Shown piece by piece: positions 1 through 9,581 of a stretch of 64,000 nt of DNA. Under the pieces are notes generated by a model, which saw only the letters and a program-made list of their open reading frames with translations, searched no databases and was not told the origin of the DNA. The stretch lies in NCBI GenBank assembly GCA_036446455.1, contig JAZFSZ010000098.1, positions 6,912 through 70,911 of the forward strand, in the 5' to 3' direction. The DNA is from JAZFSZ01 sp036446455 (GTDB taxonomy: Bacteria > Pseudomonadota > Gammaproteobacteria > Acidiferrobacterales > JAJDNE01). A program made the position numbers and the translations under genes. Position 1 is the first letter of the stretch; every line of letters begins with the position of its first letter.

Positions 1-91
1 GCGGGTGCGCAGGACAGATCAGTACCGAATGACTGGAATTTTGGTTCAGCCGCGGGTACATTACTCCGCCCCGCCCGGGTATAACACAGCT

Positions 92-1465
92 ATGGACAAT
101 CATTCTTCAAACCATCCGGATTCGAGTGCACTACGCAGCGTTTTTATTAAAACGTTCGGGTGTCAGATGAACGATTATGATTCCGCACGCATGGTGGATT
201 TACTGCGCGACAGTCATGGCCTGCAGGCCGTGGACAATGCCGAAGACGCCGATGTGTTGCTGCTCAATACCTGTTCCATCCGGGAAAAAGCACAGGAAAA
301 AGTGTTTTCCGAACTGGGGCGCTGGAATGAATTGAAACAAAAACGGCCCGGGATTGTCATTGGTGTCGGTGGATGCGTGGCCAGCCAGGAGGGGGCAGCC
401 ATCACGCAGCGCGCCCCCTTTGTTGATCTGGTGTTCGGACCACAAACGCTTCATCGTCTGCCAAAAATGCTCGACGCTGTTATCGCCGACGGTCCTGGAC
501 AGATTGATACCTCGTTTCCTGAAATCGAAAAGTTTGATTGCCTACCGGTTCCCAGGGTAGACGGTGTTCGCGCCTACGTTTCCATCATGGAGGGCTGCAG
601 CAAGTACTGCACATATTGCGTTGTTCCCTACACCCGGGGTGAAGAGTTTAGCCGGCCGTTCGATGGTGTGCTGGCGGAAGTGGTGCACCTGGCGGAGCAA
701 GGCGTGCGCGAAGTCACCTTACTTGGTCAAAATGTGAATTGCTATCAGGGAGCGATGTTTGGCGGTGGCGAGGCCGATCTCGCTTTACTGATCCGTTATA
801 TTGCAGAAATCGATGGTTTTGATCGCATTCGTTATACAACATCTCATCCAATGCATTTTAATGGCAGTCTCATTGCCGCCTATACTGATGTGCCACAATT
901 GGTTAACCACCTTCATTTGCCGGTGCAAAGCGGTTCCGACAGGATCCTCTCACTGATGAAGCGCGGCCATACCGTTATGGAGTACAAGTCCCGTATTCGC
1001 AAGTTGCGTGCGGTACGCCCGGACATCAGCCTGTCCAGTGATTTTATCGTTGGTTTTCCCGGCGAATCTGACGAGGACTTTGAGGCAACTATGAAACTGA
1101 TTGAGGATGTCGGATTTGACCACTCCTTCAGCTTTATCTATAGTGCGCGGCCCGGTACACCGGCGGCGGATTTGGAAGATAATGTCTCGCCTGAGGTAAA
1201 GCGGCAGCGCTTGTCCCGCTTGCAGGCACGTATTAATGAAATGGCGGCAACGATATCTACACAGATGGTCGGTACCGTACAAAAAGTGCTGGTAGAAGGC
1301 CCGGCACGCAAAGGTAAAGACATGTTGGCGGGGCGCACGGAAAACAATCGGGTGGTCAATTTTGCATCTAATGATAGATCCCTGGTGGGGAAATTTATCG
1401 ATCTTGCGATCACAGAGGCGATGCCAAACAGCCTGCGTGCGGAAGTACTTGCTGCCCGCATTTGA
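92..1465 (+). CDS. miaB: tRNA-2-methylthio-N6-dimethylallyladenosine synthase MiaB
   Basis: Radical-SAM methylthiotransferase that adds a methylthio group to i6A37 in tRNAs reading UNN codons. The N-terminal domain has the three cluster cysteines C24 (TFGCQMNDYDS), C61 (NTCSIREKA) and C95 (GGCVAS). The radical-SAM cluster motif CSKYCTYC has C169, C173 and C176, and a TRAM domain fills about the last 70 residues. At 457 aa it is close to family length. I chose the ATG at 92 because homology begins about 18 residues after it; the frame stays open upstream to a GTG at 5, but those residues look non-homologous. The next gene is ybeZ, as in E. coli. Confidence 0.95.
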   Translation: MDNHSSNHPDSSALRSVFIKTFGCQMNDYDSARMVDLLRDSHGLQAVDNAEDADVLLLNTCSIREKAQEKVFSELGRWNELKQKRPGIVIGVGGCVASQEGAAITQRAPFVDLVFGPQTLHRLPKMLDAVIADGPGQIDTSFPEIEKFDCLPVPRVDGVRAYVSIMEGCSKYCTYCVVPYTRGEEFSRPFDGVLAEVVHLAEQGVREVTLLGQNVNCYQGAMFGGGEADLALLIRYIAEIDGFDRIRYTTSHPMHFNGSLIAAYTDVPQLVNHLHLPVQSGSDRILSLMKRGHTVMEYKSRIRKLRAVRPDISLSSDFIVGFPGESDEDFEATMKLIEDVGFDHSFSFIYSARPGTPAADLEDNVSPEVKRQRLSRLQARINEMAATISTQMVGTVQKVLVEGPARKGKDMLAGRTENNRVVNFASNDRSLVGKFIDLAITEAMPNSLRAEVLAARI

Positions 1466-1530
1466 GTAGCTTGACCTCTACCCACATTTAACGTCTACAC
1501 TAATATTATCAACATCGCACGTAACCGGTT

Positions 1531-2514
1531 TTGAGTACCCAGACTTCCGAGATTCGTTTCAGTCTTACCCCCGCCGACAACAGCCGACTGGCCAGTCTCT
1601 GCGGCCTGCATGACGAACATATTCGCCAAATCGAGGAATCACTCGGGGTGGAGATCAGCAACCGAGGCAATAACTTTCGTGTGACTGGTAAGCCGGATAT
1701 CGCCAGTTCCGTCGAAACCTTTCTTAAAGATCTGTACAAAACCACTGGTAAAGGCGAGTTACTGACCCCTTCCGGTGTGCATGTGGCATTACAGGAAATG
1801 GCGCTGGACGAACAGGGTGATCCTGACGTTCAAGATTTAATTGTTCCGACACCGAAACGGAAGGTTAAAACCCGCAGCAAACATCAGCGGCAATACGTGC
1901 AAAATATCCAGACCCACGACATCAATTTTGGAGTCGGGCCAGCCGGTACCGGTAAAACCTATCTAGCGGTGGCTTGCGCGGTGGAGGCGTTACAGCAGTC
2001 GGGAGTGCAGCGCATCATGCTAGTCCGGCCGGCGGTGGAAGCCGGCGAGCGCCTGGGTTTCTTGCCTGGGGATCTGGAGCAGAAAGTCGAACCCTATTTA
2101 CGGCCGCTTTACGATGCTCTGCATGACATGCTTGGTTACGAGAAAGTCAATCGGCTGCTGGACAAAAACGTGATTGAGCTGGCGCCGTTGGCCTACATGC
2201 GCGGACGCACCCTGAATGATTCGTTTATCATTCTCGATGAGGCGCAAAACACAACACCGGAGCAAATGAAAATGTTTCTCACCCGCATCGGTTTTGGTAC
2301 GACTGCTGTTATTACCGGTGATATTACGCAGGTCGATTTGCCGCGCCACCAGAAGTCTGGGCTGCGCGAAGTAATCAGCATCCTCGGGGGAGTAAAAGGA
2401 ATCAGCTTTACCACGTTTAGCAATCGCGATGTAGTGCGGCATCCGTTGGTGCAGAAAATTGTTGAAGCCTACGAGAATCATAAGCCAGACACGAAAGGGA
2501 ACGATAAAGCCTAG
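1531..2514 (+). CDS. ybeZ: PhoH-like ATPase YbeZ
   Basis: Cytoplasmic PhoH-family NTPase, associated with YbeY and RNA/ribosome metabolism. Walker A is GPAGTGKT (136-143) and Walker B is around FIILDEAQN (D236, E237). The N-terminus (PADNSRLASLCG) aligns with E. coli YbeZ from its first residues. An in-frame stop sits at 1522-1524 and no ATG occurs before residue 90, so the TTG at 1531 is the likely start, with only a weak ribosome-binding site. At 327 aa it is a little shorter than the E. coli protein. It is followed within 5 bases by ybeY, which suggests co-translation. The NTPase assignment is firm; the exact substrate is unknown for the family. Confidence 0.93.
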   Translation: MSTQTSEIRFSLTPADNSRLASLCGLHDEHIRQIEESLGVEISNRGNNFRVTGKPDIASSVETFLKDLYKTTGKGELLTPSGVHVALQEMALDEQGDPDVQDLIVPTPKRKVKTRSKHQRQYVQNIQTHDINFGVGPAGTGKTYLAVACAVEALQQSGVQRIMLVRPAVEAGERLGFLPGDLEQKVEPYLRPLYDALHDMLGYEKVNRLLDKNVIELAPLAYMRGRTLNDSFIILDEAQNTTPEQMKMFLTRIGFGTTAVITGDITQVDLPRHQKSGLREVISILGGVKGISFTTFSNRDVVRHPLVQKIVEAYENHKPDTKGNDKA

Positions 2515-2518
2515 TGTG

Positions 2519-2962
2519 ATGGAGATTACCTTGCAGGACGTCTCGAACAGCGGTGATGTCCCCGGTGAAGATGAATTCAGGCAATGGCTGCTTGCTGCAT
2601 TGGAAAGACAGGACGTCAAAGTGACGGTAAGGCTGGTTGATGAAGAAGAAATGGGCGAGCTTAACCATCGGTATCGACACAAATCAGGTCCGACCAACGT
2701 GCTATCCTTTCCGTTTGAAGATCCGCCGGGTATCAGCAGTGGAATTCTTGGAGATATCGTTATCTGCGCGCCGGTGGTGAGGCGCGAGGCTAAGGAGCAG
2801 GAAAAAACCGTGTTGTCACATTGGGCACATATGGTAATACACAGCATCATGCATTTGCAGGGTTACGACCATAAAGATGAGCAGGAAGCGCTGGCAATGG
2901 AAACGCAGGAAACGCGCATCATGATGCAACTGGGTTTCCCCGCGCCCTATAACGAAAACTGA
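2519..2962 (+). CDS. ybeY: Endoribonuclease YbeY
   Basis: Metal-dependent single-strand endoribonuclease acting in 16S rRNA 3'-end maturation and ribosome quality control. The zinc site H-x3-H-x5-H is complete (H108, H112, H118 in HSIMHLQGYDH). The length, 147 aa, is typical. The start is ATG 2519; a GTG directly before it (2516) is an alternative, and upstream in-frame codons run back into ybeZ. It lies between ybeZ and the corC-like gene, the conserved ybeZ-ybeY-ybeX order. Confidence 0.93.
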   Translation: MEITLQDVSNSGDVPGEDEFRQWLLAALERQDVKVTVRLVDEEEMGELNHRYRHKSGPTNVLSFPFEDPPGISSGILGDIVICAPVVRREAKEQEKTVLSHWAHMVIHSIMHLQGYDHKDEQEALAMETQETRIMMQLGFPAPYNEN

Positions 2963-2985
2963 AATCACAACAACTTGCGGAAGAT

Positions 2986-3879
2986 ATGAGCAAAAAAGAC
3001 GAACCCCCCAGTAGTCGCGATGGCGCCAAGGCGTCATCACCCTCTTTTCTCGATCGCCTGAGTCAAGCACTACTGCGTGAACCAACCAGTCGTCTACAAC
3101 TGGTTTCGATCTTACGTGATGCGCAGCAGCGTGATCTGCTGGACAGCGATTCACTCGATATGATCGAGGGAGTACTACAGGTCTCGGAAATGCAGGTTCG
3201 CGACATCATGATTCCACGAGTACAAATGCAGGTGGTGGATAAGAACCAGACACCGGAAGATTTTTTGCCGCTTGTTATTGAAGAGGCGCACTCGCGTTAT
3301 CCCATGATCGATAGTGACAAGGACAAGGTGGTCGGTATTCTGCTGGCCAAGGACCTGTTGCGTTTCTTCCAGTTAAACAAGAAAGAATCGGATCTGGATC
3401 TGGATGACATTCTGCGTCCCGCGGTGTTTGTCCCGGAAAGCAAACGCCTTGATGTGCTACTGCGTGATTTCCGTACCAACCGTAACCACATGGCAATTGT
3501 TGTTGATGAATACGGTGGTGTGTCCGGGTTGGTCACCATTGAAGATGTGCTTGAACAAATTGTTGGTGAGATCGAGGATGAGCACGATATCGAAGACGAC
3601 GACATGATGATATTGACACGCGGCGAGGGGCGCTATGTGGTGAAGGCGTTGCTGCCGCTTGAAGATTTCAACAGCCATTTCGACACGGCTTTTGAATTCG
3701 AAAATATCGATACCATTGGCGGACTGGTATTGATCACACTGGAGCATGTACCGAAGCGCGGCGAGACGGTAGATCTCGATGGCTTACATATCAAGGTATT
3801 GCGTGCAGACAGTCGGCGCGTGCATCTGCTGGAGGTTACCCGGTCCGACAAAACGTCTGCCCTGGAATCACAGGCCTGA
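2986..3879 (+). CDS. ybeX: CBS-domain protein YbeX/CorC
   Basis: Cytoplasmic CBS-pair protein of the CorC/hemolysin-C family, linked in enterics to magnesium/cobalt homeostasis and ribosome physiology. Two CBS motifs occupy about residues 65-190 (MQVRDIMIPRVQM and HMAIVVDEYGGVSGLVTIED). A CorC/HlyC transporter-associated domain follows at about 205-285. There is no membrane segment. Its 297 aa match the family. The stop codon overlaps the lnt start by one base (TGATG), so lnt is probably translationally coupled. Confidence 0.92.
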   Translation: MSKKDEPPSSRDGAKASSPSFLDRLSQALLREPTSRLQLVSILRDAQQRDLLDSDSLDMIEGVLQVSEMQVRDIMIPRVQMQVVDKNQTPEDFLPLVIEEAHSRYPMIDSDKDKVVGILLAKDLLRFFQLNKKESDLDLDDILRPAVFVPESKRLDVLLRDFRTNRNHMAIVVDEYGGVSGLVTIEDVLEQIVGEIEDEHDIEDDDMMILTRGEGRYVVKALLPLEDFNSHFDTAFEFENIDTIGGLVLITLEHVPKRGETVDLDGLHIKVLRADSRRVHLLEVTRSDKTSALESQA

Positions 3880-5375
3880 TGCAGACTTCCCGCTGGCGGG
3901 AAAATCTGTTGGCGTTGGTGGCGGGTGCAGTGATGCCATTGGCGTTCGCACCCGTTTCCCTGTTTCCATTTTCCCTGTTGTCACTGGCACTTTTGTTCAA
4001 TCTGTGGTTGAACAACCCGGCGGCACGCCGTAGCGCCGTGCTGGGTTTTTACTTTGGTATTGGATTGTTTGCCGTCGGAGTGTCATGGGTATTCGTTAGT
4101 ATGCACAACTTCGGCAATATGTCGGCACCCCTGGCAGTATTTGCGACAGTATTATTCATTGCCCCACTAGCATTATATGTGGCAGCTGTAGGCTGGTTAC
4201 AGGCTCAGTTCAGCAGCATGCCAGCGTTCTGGCGTCTGCTGCTGGTAATGCCATCATTGTGGGTGCTGGTTGAGTGGATTCGTAGCTGGTTGCTCACCGG
4301 TTTTCCCTGGCTCACAGTGGGTTACAGCCAGACCACCCTGCCGCTGAGCGGTTATGCCATCTGGCTAGGTGTCTTTGGCGTCAGTTTCATGGTGGCGGGC
4401 AGTGCCGGTTTATTACTTATGTGGTGGCGTCGGGGATGGCGCAGCGGCTGGCGGTTTGGTGCCGTGTTGCTCGCGTTGTGGATAGGCGGGGCGGTCTCAT
4501 CGTTACCGGGCTGGGTCAGTCCGGCTGGCAATCCAGTGCGTGTGGCACTGGTACAAGGCAACGTACCACTGAAAATCAAATGGGATCCGAACTACCGCAA
4601 AGACATACTCGACCTGTACCTGAGACTTAGCCGCGATTATCGCGATGCCGATTTGATTGTCTGGCCGGAAGGAGCGCTACCACTGGCGCTGGAAAAAATG
4701 CCACCGGGTTTCGAAAAATCGGTTCGAGCGGAGGCGAGGAATTTTAAAACCGATTTTTTGTTTGGTACTGTCAGTCAACAGGTTATAGAAGGCCGGCTTC
4801 AGTATTTCAATACGGTTGCCAGCATTGGCCGTGTCGATGGCCAGTATCGCAAGCGTCACCTGGTACCGTTTGGCGAATACCCGCCACTTAAACCGCTATT
4901 CAGTTGGCTACTGAACGCCATGAATATTCCCATGTCCGATTTCAGCAGGGGGGATGACGATCAGCGACCATTACAGCTGGCCGGAAACCCGGTTGGTATA
5001 TCTGTGTGTTACGAAACTGCCTTCGGCAACGAAATCATTGATGTCCTGCCCGAGGCGACAATGCTGATCAATGTCAGTGAAAACGCATGGTTTGGACGTT
5101 CGTTCGGCCCGCATCAGCTACTGCAAATGACGCAGATGCGCGCCATTGAAACCGGACGGCCGATAATGCGGGCAGACAATGCCGGTCTGTCAGCGGCGGT
5201 GGACCATCGTGGGCGCGTGGTGGCGGTATCACCGCAGTTCCAGCAGTCAGTGCTGGCGGTATCGGTGCAACCAATGACCGGCTCCACCCCCTATGTCCGA
5301 TTTGGAGATTGGCCCATTATCACGCTGATGTTGTTACTGCTGACCGGTCTGTGGTGGCGTAAAAACACACACTGA
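3879..5375 (+). CDS. lnt: Apolipoprotein N-acyltransferase Lnt
   Basis: Inner-membrane enzyme that transfers the third acyl chain to the N-terminal cysteine of lipoproteins. About 200 residues of hydrophobic segments precede a nitrilase-like periplasmic domain, and one more membrane helix lies at the C-terminus. The catalytic triad is visible: E264 (WPEGALP), K325 (YRKRHLVPFGE) and C377 (SVCYETAFGN). Its 498 aa are normal. The window also encodes lipoproteins it would serve (LptE, LpoA). It overlaps the ybeX stop by one base. Confidence 0.95.
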   Translation: MQTSRWRENLLALVAGAVMPLAFAPVSLFPFSLLSLALLFNLWLNNPAARRSAVLGFYFGIGLFAVGVSWVFVSMHNFGNMSAPLAVFATVLFIAPLALYVAAVGWLQAQFSSMPAFWRLLLVMPSLWVLVEWIRSWLLTGFPWLTVGYSQTTLPLSGYAIWLGVFGVSFMVAGSAGLLLMWWRRGWRSGWRFGAVLLALWIGGAVSSLPGWVSPAGNPVRVALVQGNVPLKIKWDPNYRKDILDLYLRLSRDYRDADLIVWPEGALPLALEKMPPGFEKSVRAEARNFKTDFLFGTVSQQVIEGRLQYFNTVASIGRVDGQYRKRHLVPFGEYPPLKPLFSWLLNAMNIPMSDFSRGDDDQRPLQLAGNPVGISVCYETAFGNEIIDVLPEATMLINVSENAWFGRSFGPHQLLQMTQMRAIETGRPIMRADNAGLSAAVDHRGRVVAVSPQFQQSVLAVSVQPMTGSTPYVRFGDWPIITLMLLLLTGLWWRKNTH

Positions 5376-5460
5376 TACCCAAGACCTTGCCTGATGAATT
5401 CGGTATGCTTCACCCCTGAATCAATCCAGAATCAACCGAACAAACAGCAAGCATGACGTA

Positions 5461-7983
5461 ATGGACGAGTTATACAACCCACAAAAAATCGAGCAAGAGG
5501 CGCAGCAATACTGGGAAGAAAACAACAGTTTTTCCGTTACGGAAGACCCCGATAAAGAAAAATTTTATTGCCTTTCCATGTTTCCCTATCCCTCGGGGCA
5601 GTTACACATGGGCCACGTTCGCAATTACACCATTGGCGATGTCATCAGTCGCTATCAGCGCATGCGCGGCAAAAACGTATTACAGCCCATGGGCTGGGAT
5701 GCTTTTGGTATGCCAGCGGAGAATGCCGCCATTAAAAACAAGGTCCCGCCCGCCAAATGGACCTACGAAAACATTGACTACATGCGCACCCAGCTCAAGC
5801 GGCTGGGGTTCGCCTATGACTGGGGACGTGAGCTCGCAACCTGTCAGCCGCAGTACTACCGCTGGGAGCAGTGGCTGTTTACCCGCCTGTTTGAGAAGGG
5901 TCTCGTCTATAAGAAATCGGCAGCGGTTAACTGGTGTCCCCATGACCAGACGGTACTGGCCAATGAGCAAGTGGTCGACGGTTGTTGCTGGCGCTGCAAT
6001 ACGCCAGTGATCCGCAAGGAAATTCCGCAATGGTTTATGAGGATTACCGATTACGCACAGGAGCTGCTGGATGATCTGGATAAGCTCAAGGATTGGCCAG
6101 AAAGGGTGCTGGCCATGCAGCGCAACTGGATCGGCCGATCAGAAGGTGTCGAGGTGTATTTTGAGGTGCCCGGACACGATCAACCATTGAAGGTGTTTAC
6201 CACTCGTCCGGATACGCTCATGGGGGTGACCTATATGGCTGTGGCAGCCGAACATCCCCTGGCACGGGAAGCGGCCCAAGGCAGTGAAGACATCACCTTG
6301 TTTATTGCCCGCTGTGAGACTATGGATGTGTCGGAGGCCTCATTGGAGACCGTCGAGAAGCTCGGTATGGATACCGGCCTGAAGGCGATTCACCCGGTCA
6401 GTGGCAAAGATGTGCCGATCTATATCGCCAATTTTGTCTTGATGACCTATGGCGAGGGCGCAGTGATGGCAGTGCCGGCACACGACCAGCGTGACTGGGA
6501 GTTTGCCCGCAAATATGACATTACCATTGAACCGGTGGTATTTCCTGAAGACGGATCTGAACCTGATTTGCAACAGTGCGCCTATGTCGAGAAAGGTGTG
6601 CTCAGGAACTCGGGTGAGTTTAATGGATTGAGTTCGGCAAAGGCCTTCGATGCTATCGCCGAGTATTTGGAGAAAGCCGGTAAGGGCCAACGCCAGGTGC
6701 ACTTTCGTCTGCGCGACTGGGGCGTCTCGCGTCAGCGTTACTGGGGTGCGCCTATCCCTATTATTAATTGTCCTGCATGTGGACCGGTCGCCGTCCCAGA
6801 TACCGATCTGCCTGTTGTCCTGCCAGAAGATGTCATTGTTGAGGGCACCGGATCACCCATCAAGAAAATGCCGTCATTTTATGAAACCACATGCCCTGGT
6901 TGCGGCGGCAAGGCCGAGCGCGAAACCGATACCTTCGATACCTTCATGGAGTCCAGCTGGTATTTCGCTCGCTACGCCTGTGCGGATAATGATACCGCCA
7001 TGCTCGATGAGCGTGTCAATTACTGGTTACCGGTGGACCAGTATGTCGGTGGTATTGAACATGCCATCCTGCACTTACTGTATGCACGTTTTTATAATAA
7101 ATTAATGCGTGACATCGGTTTGACTGAAATCGACGAACCATTTAACGCCCTGTTGACCCAGGGCATGGTGCTGAAAGATGGTAGCAAGATGTCGAAGTCA
7201 AAAGGTAACACCGTCGACCCGCAGGCCTTGATCGATGAATACGGCGCCGATACCGCGCGCATGTTTACCATGTTTGCCGCCCCCCCGGAGCAATCCCTGG
7301 AGTGGTCGGATGATGCCGTTGCTGGTGCCCATCGTTTTCTCAAACGATTATGGAAATTAGGTCGTAGTCTCCATGGAGAGTGGGCCATCGATTTGGAGCA
7401 TGCATCAACTGCTAACATACCTGAAGCACCATACGACTGGTCGAATGCAAACGAAGAACAGAAAGCTATCCGGCGAAAGGTCCATTCGCATTTGCGGAAA
7501 GCCAATGACGATATGGAGAGACAACAATTTAATACAGTCATTTCTGCGGGAATGCAGATTCTCAGCACACTGACTCAACCGGTCCCTGGTCATAGCGGTA
7601 ATAGTCCGGAGGAGGTGAGCCAACTCGGGCCGGTCTACAAACAGATACGGCATGAGGGCATGAGTATTCTGCTTAGAATGTTAGCTCCTATAGTGCCGCA
7701 TATTGCTCATGCACTTTGGTTAAAATTAGGCTACAGCGGTGTCGTAATCAGTGCGCCTTGGCCAATGGTCGACACGTCAGCGCTGCAACTGGACGAGATC
7801 GAGATTGTGGTGCAGGTAAACGGCAAGCTGCGTGACCGGATCAAGATTCCAAGCGATGCAGATAATGCGGCGATGGAGAAGCGGGCGCTGGCGAGCGCAA
7901 AGGTTCAGCAACATATCGAGGGCAAAACCATTCGCAAGACAATTGTGGTACCGGGCAAACTGGTGAACATCGTTGCCAATTAA
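5461..7983 (+). CDS. leuS: Leucyl-tRNA synthetase LeuS
   Basis: Class I aminoacyl-tRNA synthetase charging tRNA-Leu. The HIGH-type motif is HMGH (49-52) and the KMSKS loop is exact (576-580). Between them sits the CP1 editing domain, including the T-rich stretch FTTRPDTLMG and the MAVPAHDQRDWEFA segment. The C-terminal anticodon-binding region ends in the usual VNGKLRDRI-containing domain. It has 840 aa, near the E. coli length of 860. The 85-base spacer before it shows no T-box or other leader that I can recognise. Its last 11 bases overlap the proposed lptE start. Confidence 0.97.
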   Translation: MDELYNPQKIEQEAQQYWEENNSFSVTEDPDKEKFYCLSMFPYPSGQLHMGHVRNYTIGDVISRYQRMRGKNVLQPMGWDAFGMPAENAAIKNKVPPAKWTYENIDYMRTQLKRLGFAYDWGRELATCQPQYYRWEQWLFTRLFEKGLVYKKSAAVNWCPHDQTVLANEQVVDGCCWRCNTPVIRKEIPQWFMRITDYAQELLDDLDKLKDWPERVLAMQRNWIGRSEGVEVYFEVPGHDQPLKVFTTRPDTLMGVTYMAVAAEHPLAREAAQGSEDITLFIARCETMDVSEASLETVEKLGMDTGLKAIHPVSGKDVPIYIANFVLMTYGEGAVMAVPAHDQRDWEFARKYDITIEPVVFPEDGSEPDLQQCAYVEKGVLRNSGEFNGLSSAKAFDAIAEYLEKAGKGQRQVHFRLRDWGVSRQRYWGAPIPIINCPACGPVAVPDTDLPVVLPEDVIVEGTGSPIKKMPSFYETTCPGCGGKAERETDTFDTFMESSWYFARYACADNDTAMLDERVNYWLPVDQYVGGIEHAILHLLYARFYNKLMRDIGLTEIDEPFNALLTQGMVLKDGSKMSKSKGNTVDPQALIDEYGADTARMFTMFAAPPEQSLEWSDDAVAGAHRFLKRLWKLGRSLHGEWAIDLEHASTANIPEAPYDWSNANEEQKAIRRKVHSHLRKANDDMERQQFNTVISAGMQILSTLTQPVPGHSGNSPEEVSQLGPVYKQIRHEGMSILLRMLAPIVPHIAHALWLKLGYSGVVISAPWPMVDTSALQLDEIEIVVQVNGKLRDRIKIPSDADNAAMEKRALASAKVQQHIEGKTIRKTIVVPGKLVNIVAN

Positions 7984-8509
7984 CCGGTTAGCAAAATCTA
8001 CCAAGTTCAATGGTGGCGTGGCAGGCCTGATCGTCTTTTGCCTGTTGGTCACGGGTTGCGGTTTCCAGCTACGCGGTAGCGGGCAAGCCATCGTCTGGCC
8101 TGCGCAATTGCAGAAACTGCAACTGCGATTTGACGGCTCCGTGGACCCTGATTTTCGTGCGTCGCTGCGTAACCGTATAATCGATCGTTATGGTGTGGAA
8201 ATCGTAAAAGATGATGCACCTGAACTGGTGATTTCCGGCGTCACCCGCGATCGCCGGGTTTTGTCCTTGGGCGCCACCGGCAAGGTAAGTGAGTACTTGC
8301 TACGCTTTCAAGCCAGTTTCGTGTTACTCCATGAAGATGGCAAATCAATAATTGATAAACAGACGGTCAGGCTGCAGCGTGACTTTAGCTTCGATAACAC
8401 CAGGCTTCTGGCCAAGGAACTGGAAGAATCGCGTCTGTCCAAACAGATGCAAAACGATGCGGTCAGGCGTATTCTGCGTAAAGTGATCGCTTTAACCCCG
8501 AATCTGTAA
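7973..8509 (+). CDS. lptE: LPS-assembly lipoprotein LptE
   Basis: Outer-membrane lipoprotein that plugs the LptD barrel in the last step of LPS export. A lipoprotein signal runs to a lipobox ending LLVTGC, with C29 as the lipidated residue. The first mature residues are GFQLRG, typical of LptE. The start is taken as TTG 7973, inside leuS, because it supplies basic residues before the hydrophobic core. A GTG at 8018 would leave a signal without positive charge. It has 178 aa. The leuS-lptE-holA order is conserved in gammaproteobacteria. Confidence 0.88.
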   Translation: MPINRLAKSTKFNGGVAGLIVFCLLVTGCGFQLRGSGQAIVWPAQLQKLQLRFDGSVDPDFRASLRNRIIDRYGVEIVKDDAPELVISGVTRDRRVLSLGATGKVSEYLLRFQASFVLLHEDGKSIIDKQTVRLQRDFSFDNTRLLAKELEESRLSKQMQNDAVRRILRKVIALTPNL

Positions 8510-8512
8510 TCA

Positions 8513-9535
8513 ATGCAGCTTGGCGCACAGCAACTCAGTAGCCACCTCGCTGGTGCACTGGCGCGCGTTTACCTTATTCATGGTGATGAAGTCCTGCTGG
8601 CCGACGAGGCCTGTCAACTGGTGCGGGATCAGGCCAGGGCGCAAGGTTTTAGTGAGCGGCAGGTATTTACGGTCGATAGAGGTTTTGACTGGCAATCCCT
8701 GAGCAGCTATTCGCAATCATTGTCACTCTTTGCCGAAAAGCGGTTGCTGGAACTGCGCCTGCCCGGAGGGAAACCGGGTACCGCGGGTGCGGCAGCCTTG
8801 CAGGAATTTGTCAGCCAGGCGAGTGATGATACTGTCTTGTTGATCTGGAGTGGGCGCCTGGACAAAAAGGCACAGGCCGCCAAATGGGTCAAGGCACTGG
8901 ATGCCGCCGGCGTAGTGGTGGCGATTTATACACCCAGTAAGGCCGAATTGCCGGGCTGGATTGGCCAGCGCCTGCGCGCCAAGGGCCTTGAGCCCGGTGC
9001 CGGGGTAACTGATATGCTGGCCTATCGCTATGAGGGCAATCTGCTGGCCTGTTCGCAGGAAGTGGAAAAGTTGAGCCTGTTATTCGACCAGGGTAGCGTT
9101 ACGCTGGCTGACATCGAGGGTAAACTTGGCGACAATGCCCGTTTCGATGTTTTCGGGTTAGCGGATTTGTGCCTGCAGGGCGATGCCGCCGCCGTCGTCA
9201 GGGCGTTGCAGGGTCTGCGTGCCGAGGGAACGGCGCCGACGTTGATACTGTGGGCGCTGGTGCGGGAAATCCGGTCGCTGGCGCAAATGGCAAACGATCT
9301 GGCGACTGGCAAAGCGGAGCAACAGGTATTCCGGGCTCATCGTGTGTGGGCAAAGCGCCAGTCAATGGTACGGTCGGCCTTGAAACGACACCCGCTGAAT
9401 CGCTGGTATACCCTGCTTCAGGGCAGTCATCGTGCTGATAAAGTAATCAAAGGCAGAGAGCCAGGCGAGGCGTGGCAGGCGCTGCAGGCATTGGGTCTCG
9501 CATTTTGTGGTGTACGATTCAGTCGAGTGAGTTGA
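8513..9535 (+). CDS. holA: DNA polymerase III subunit delta HolA
   Basis: Subunit of the clamp-loader complex that opens the beta sliding clamp. The protein (340 aa) has the HolA pattern: an N-terminal AAA-like domain beginning VYLIHGDEVLLADEA, a middle segment with FDVFGLADLCLQGD, and a helical collar domain at the end. It lacks a functional Walker motif, as is normal for delta. It starts 3 bases after the lptE stop. Confidence 0.92.
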   Translation: MQLGAQQLSSHLAGALARVYLIHGDEVLLADEACQLVRDQARAQGFSERQVFTVDRGFDWQSLSSYSQSLSLFAEKRLLELRLPGGKPGTAGAAALQEFVSQASDDTVLLIWSGRLDKKAQAAKWVKALDAAGVVVAIYTPSKAELPGWIGQRLRAKGLEPGAGVTDMLAYRYEGNLLACSQEVEKLSLLFDQGSVTLADIEGKLGDNARFDVFGLADLCLQGDAAAVVRALQGLRAEGTAPTLILWALVREIRSLAQMANDLATGKAEQQVFRAHRVWAKRQSMVRSALKRHPLNRWYTLLQGSHRADKVIKGREPGEAWQALQALGLAFCGVRFSRVS

Positions 9536-9547
9536 GGCAAAGAGGGT

Positions 9548-9561
9548 GGAAGTATACTTCC
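9548..9561. promoter_or_regulatory. Perfect 14-base palindrome before proA
   Basis: GGAAGTATACTTCC is a perfect palindrome lying 20 bases upstream of the proA start, in the 46-base spacer after holA. It could be a binding site for a dimeric regulator or a short hairpin. No T-run follows, so it is not a standard terminator. Function is not known. Confidence 0.3.
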
Positions 9562-9581
9562 GCCACAGATGAAACAAGACA

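Noticed and set aside
2098..2850. Long minus-strand open frame (250 codons) opposite ybeZ and ybeY
   Set aside because: It lies wholly antisense to two clear genes, has no recognisable protein and no ribosome-binding site.
5376..5460. T-box or amino-acid leader before leuS
   Set aside because: No specifier hairpin, leader peptide or terminator is visible, and the spacer is only 85 bases.
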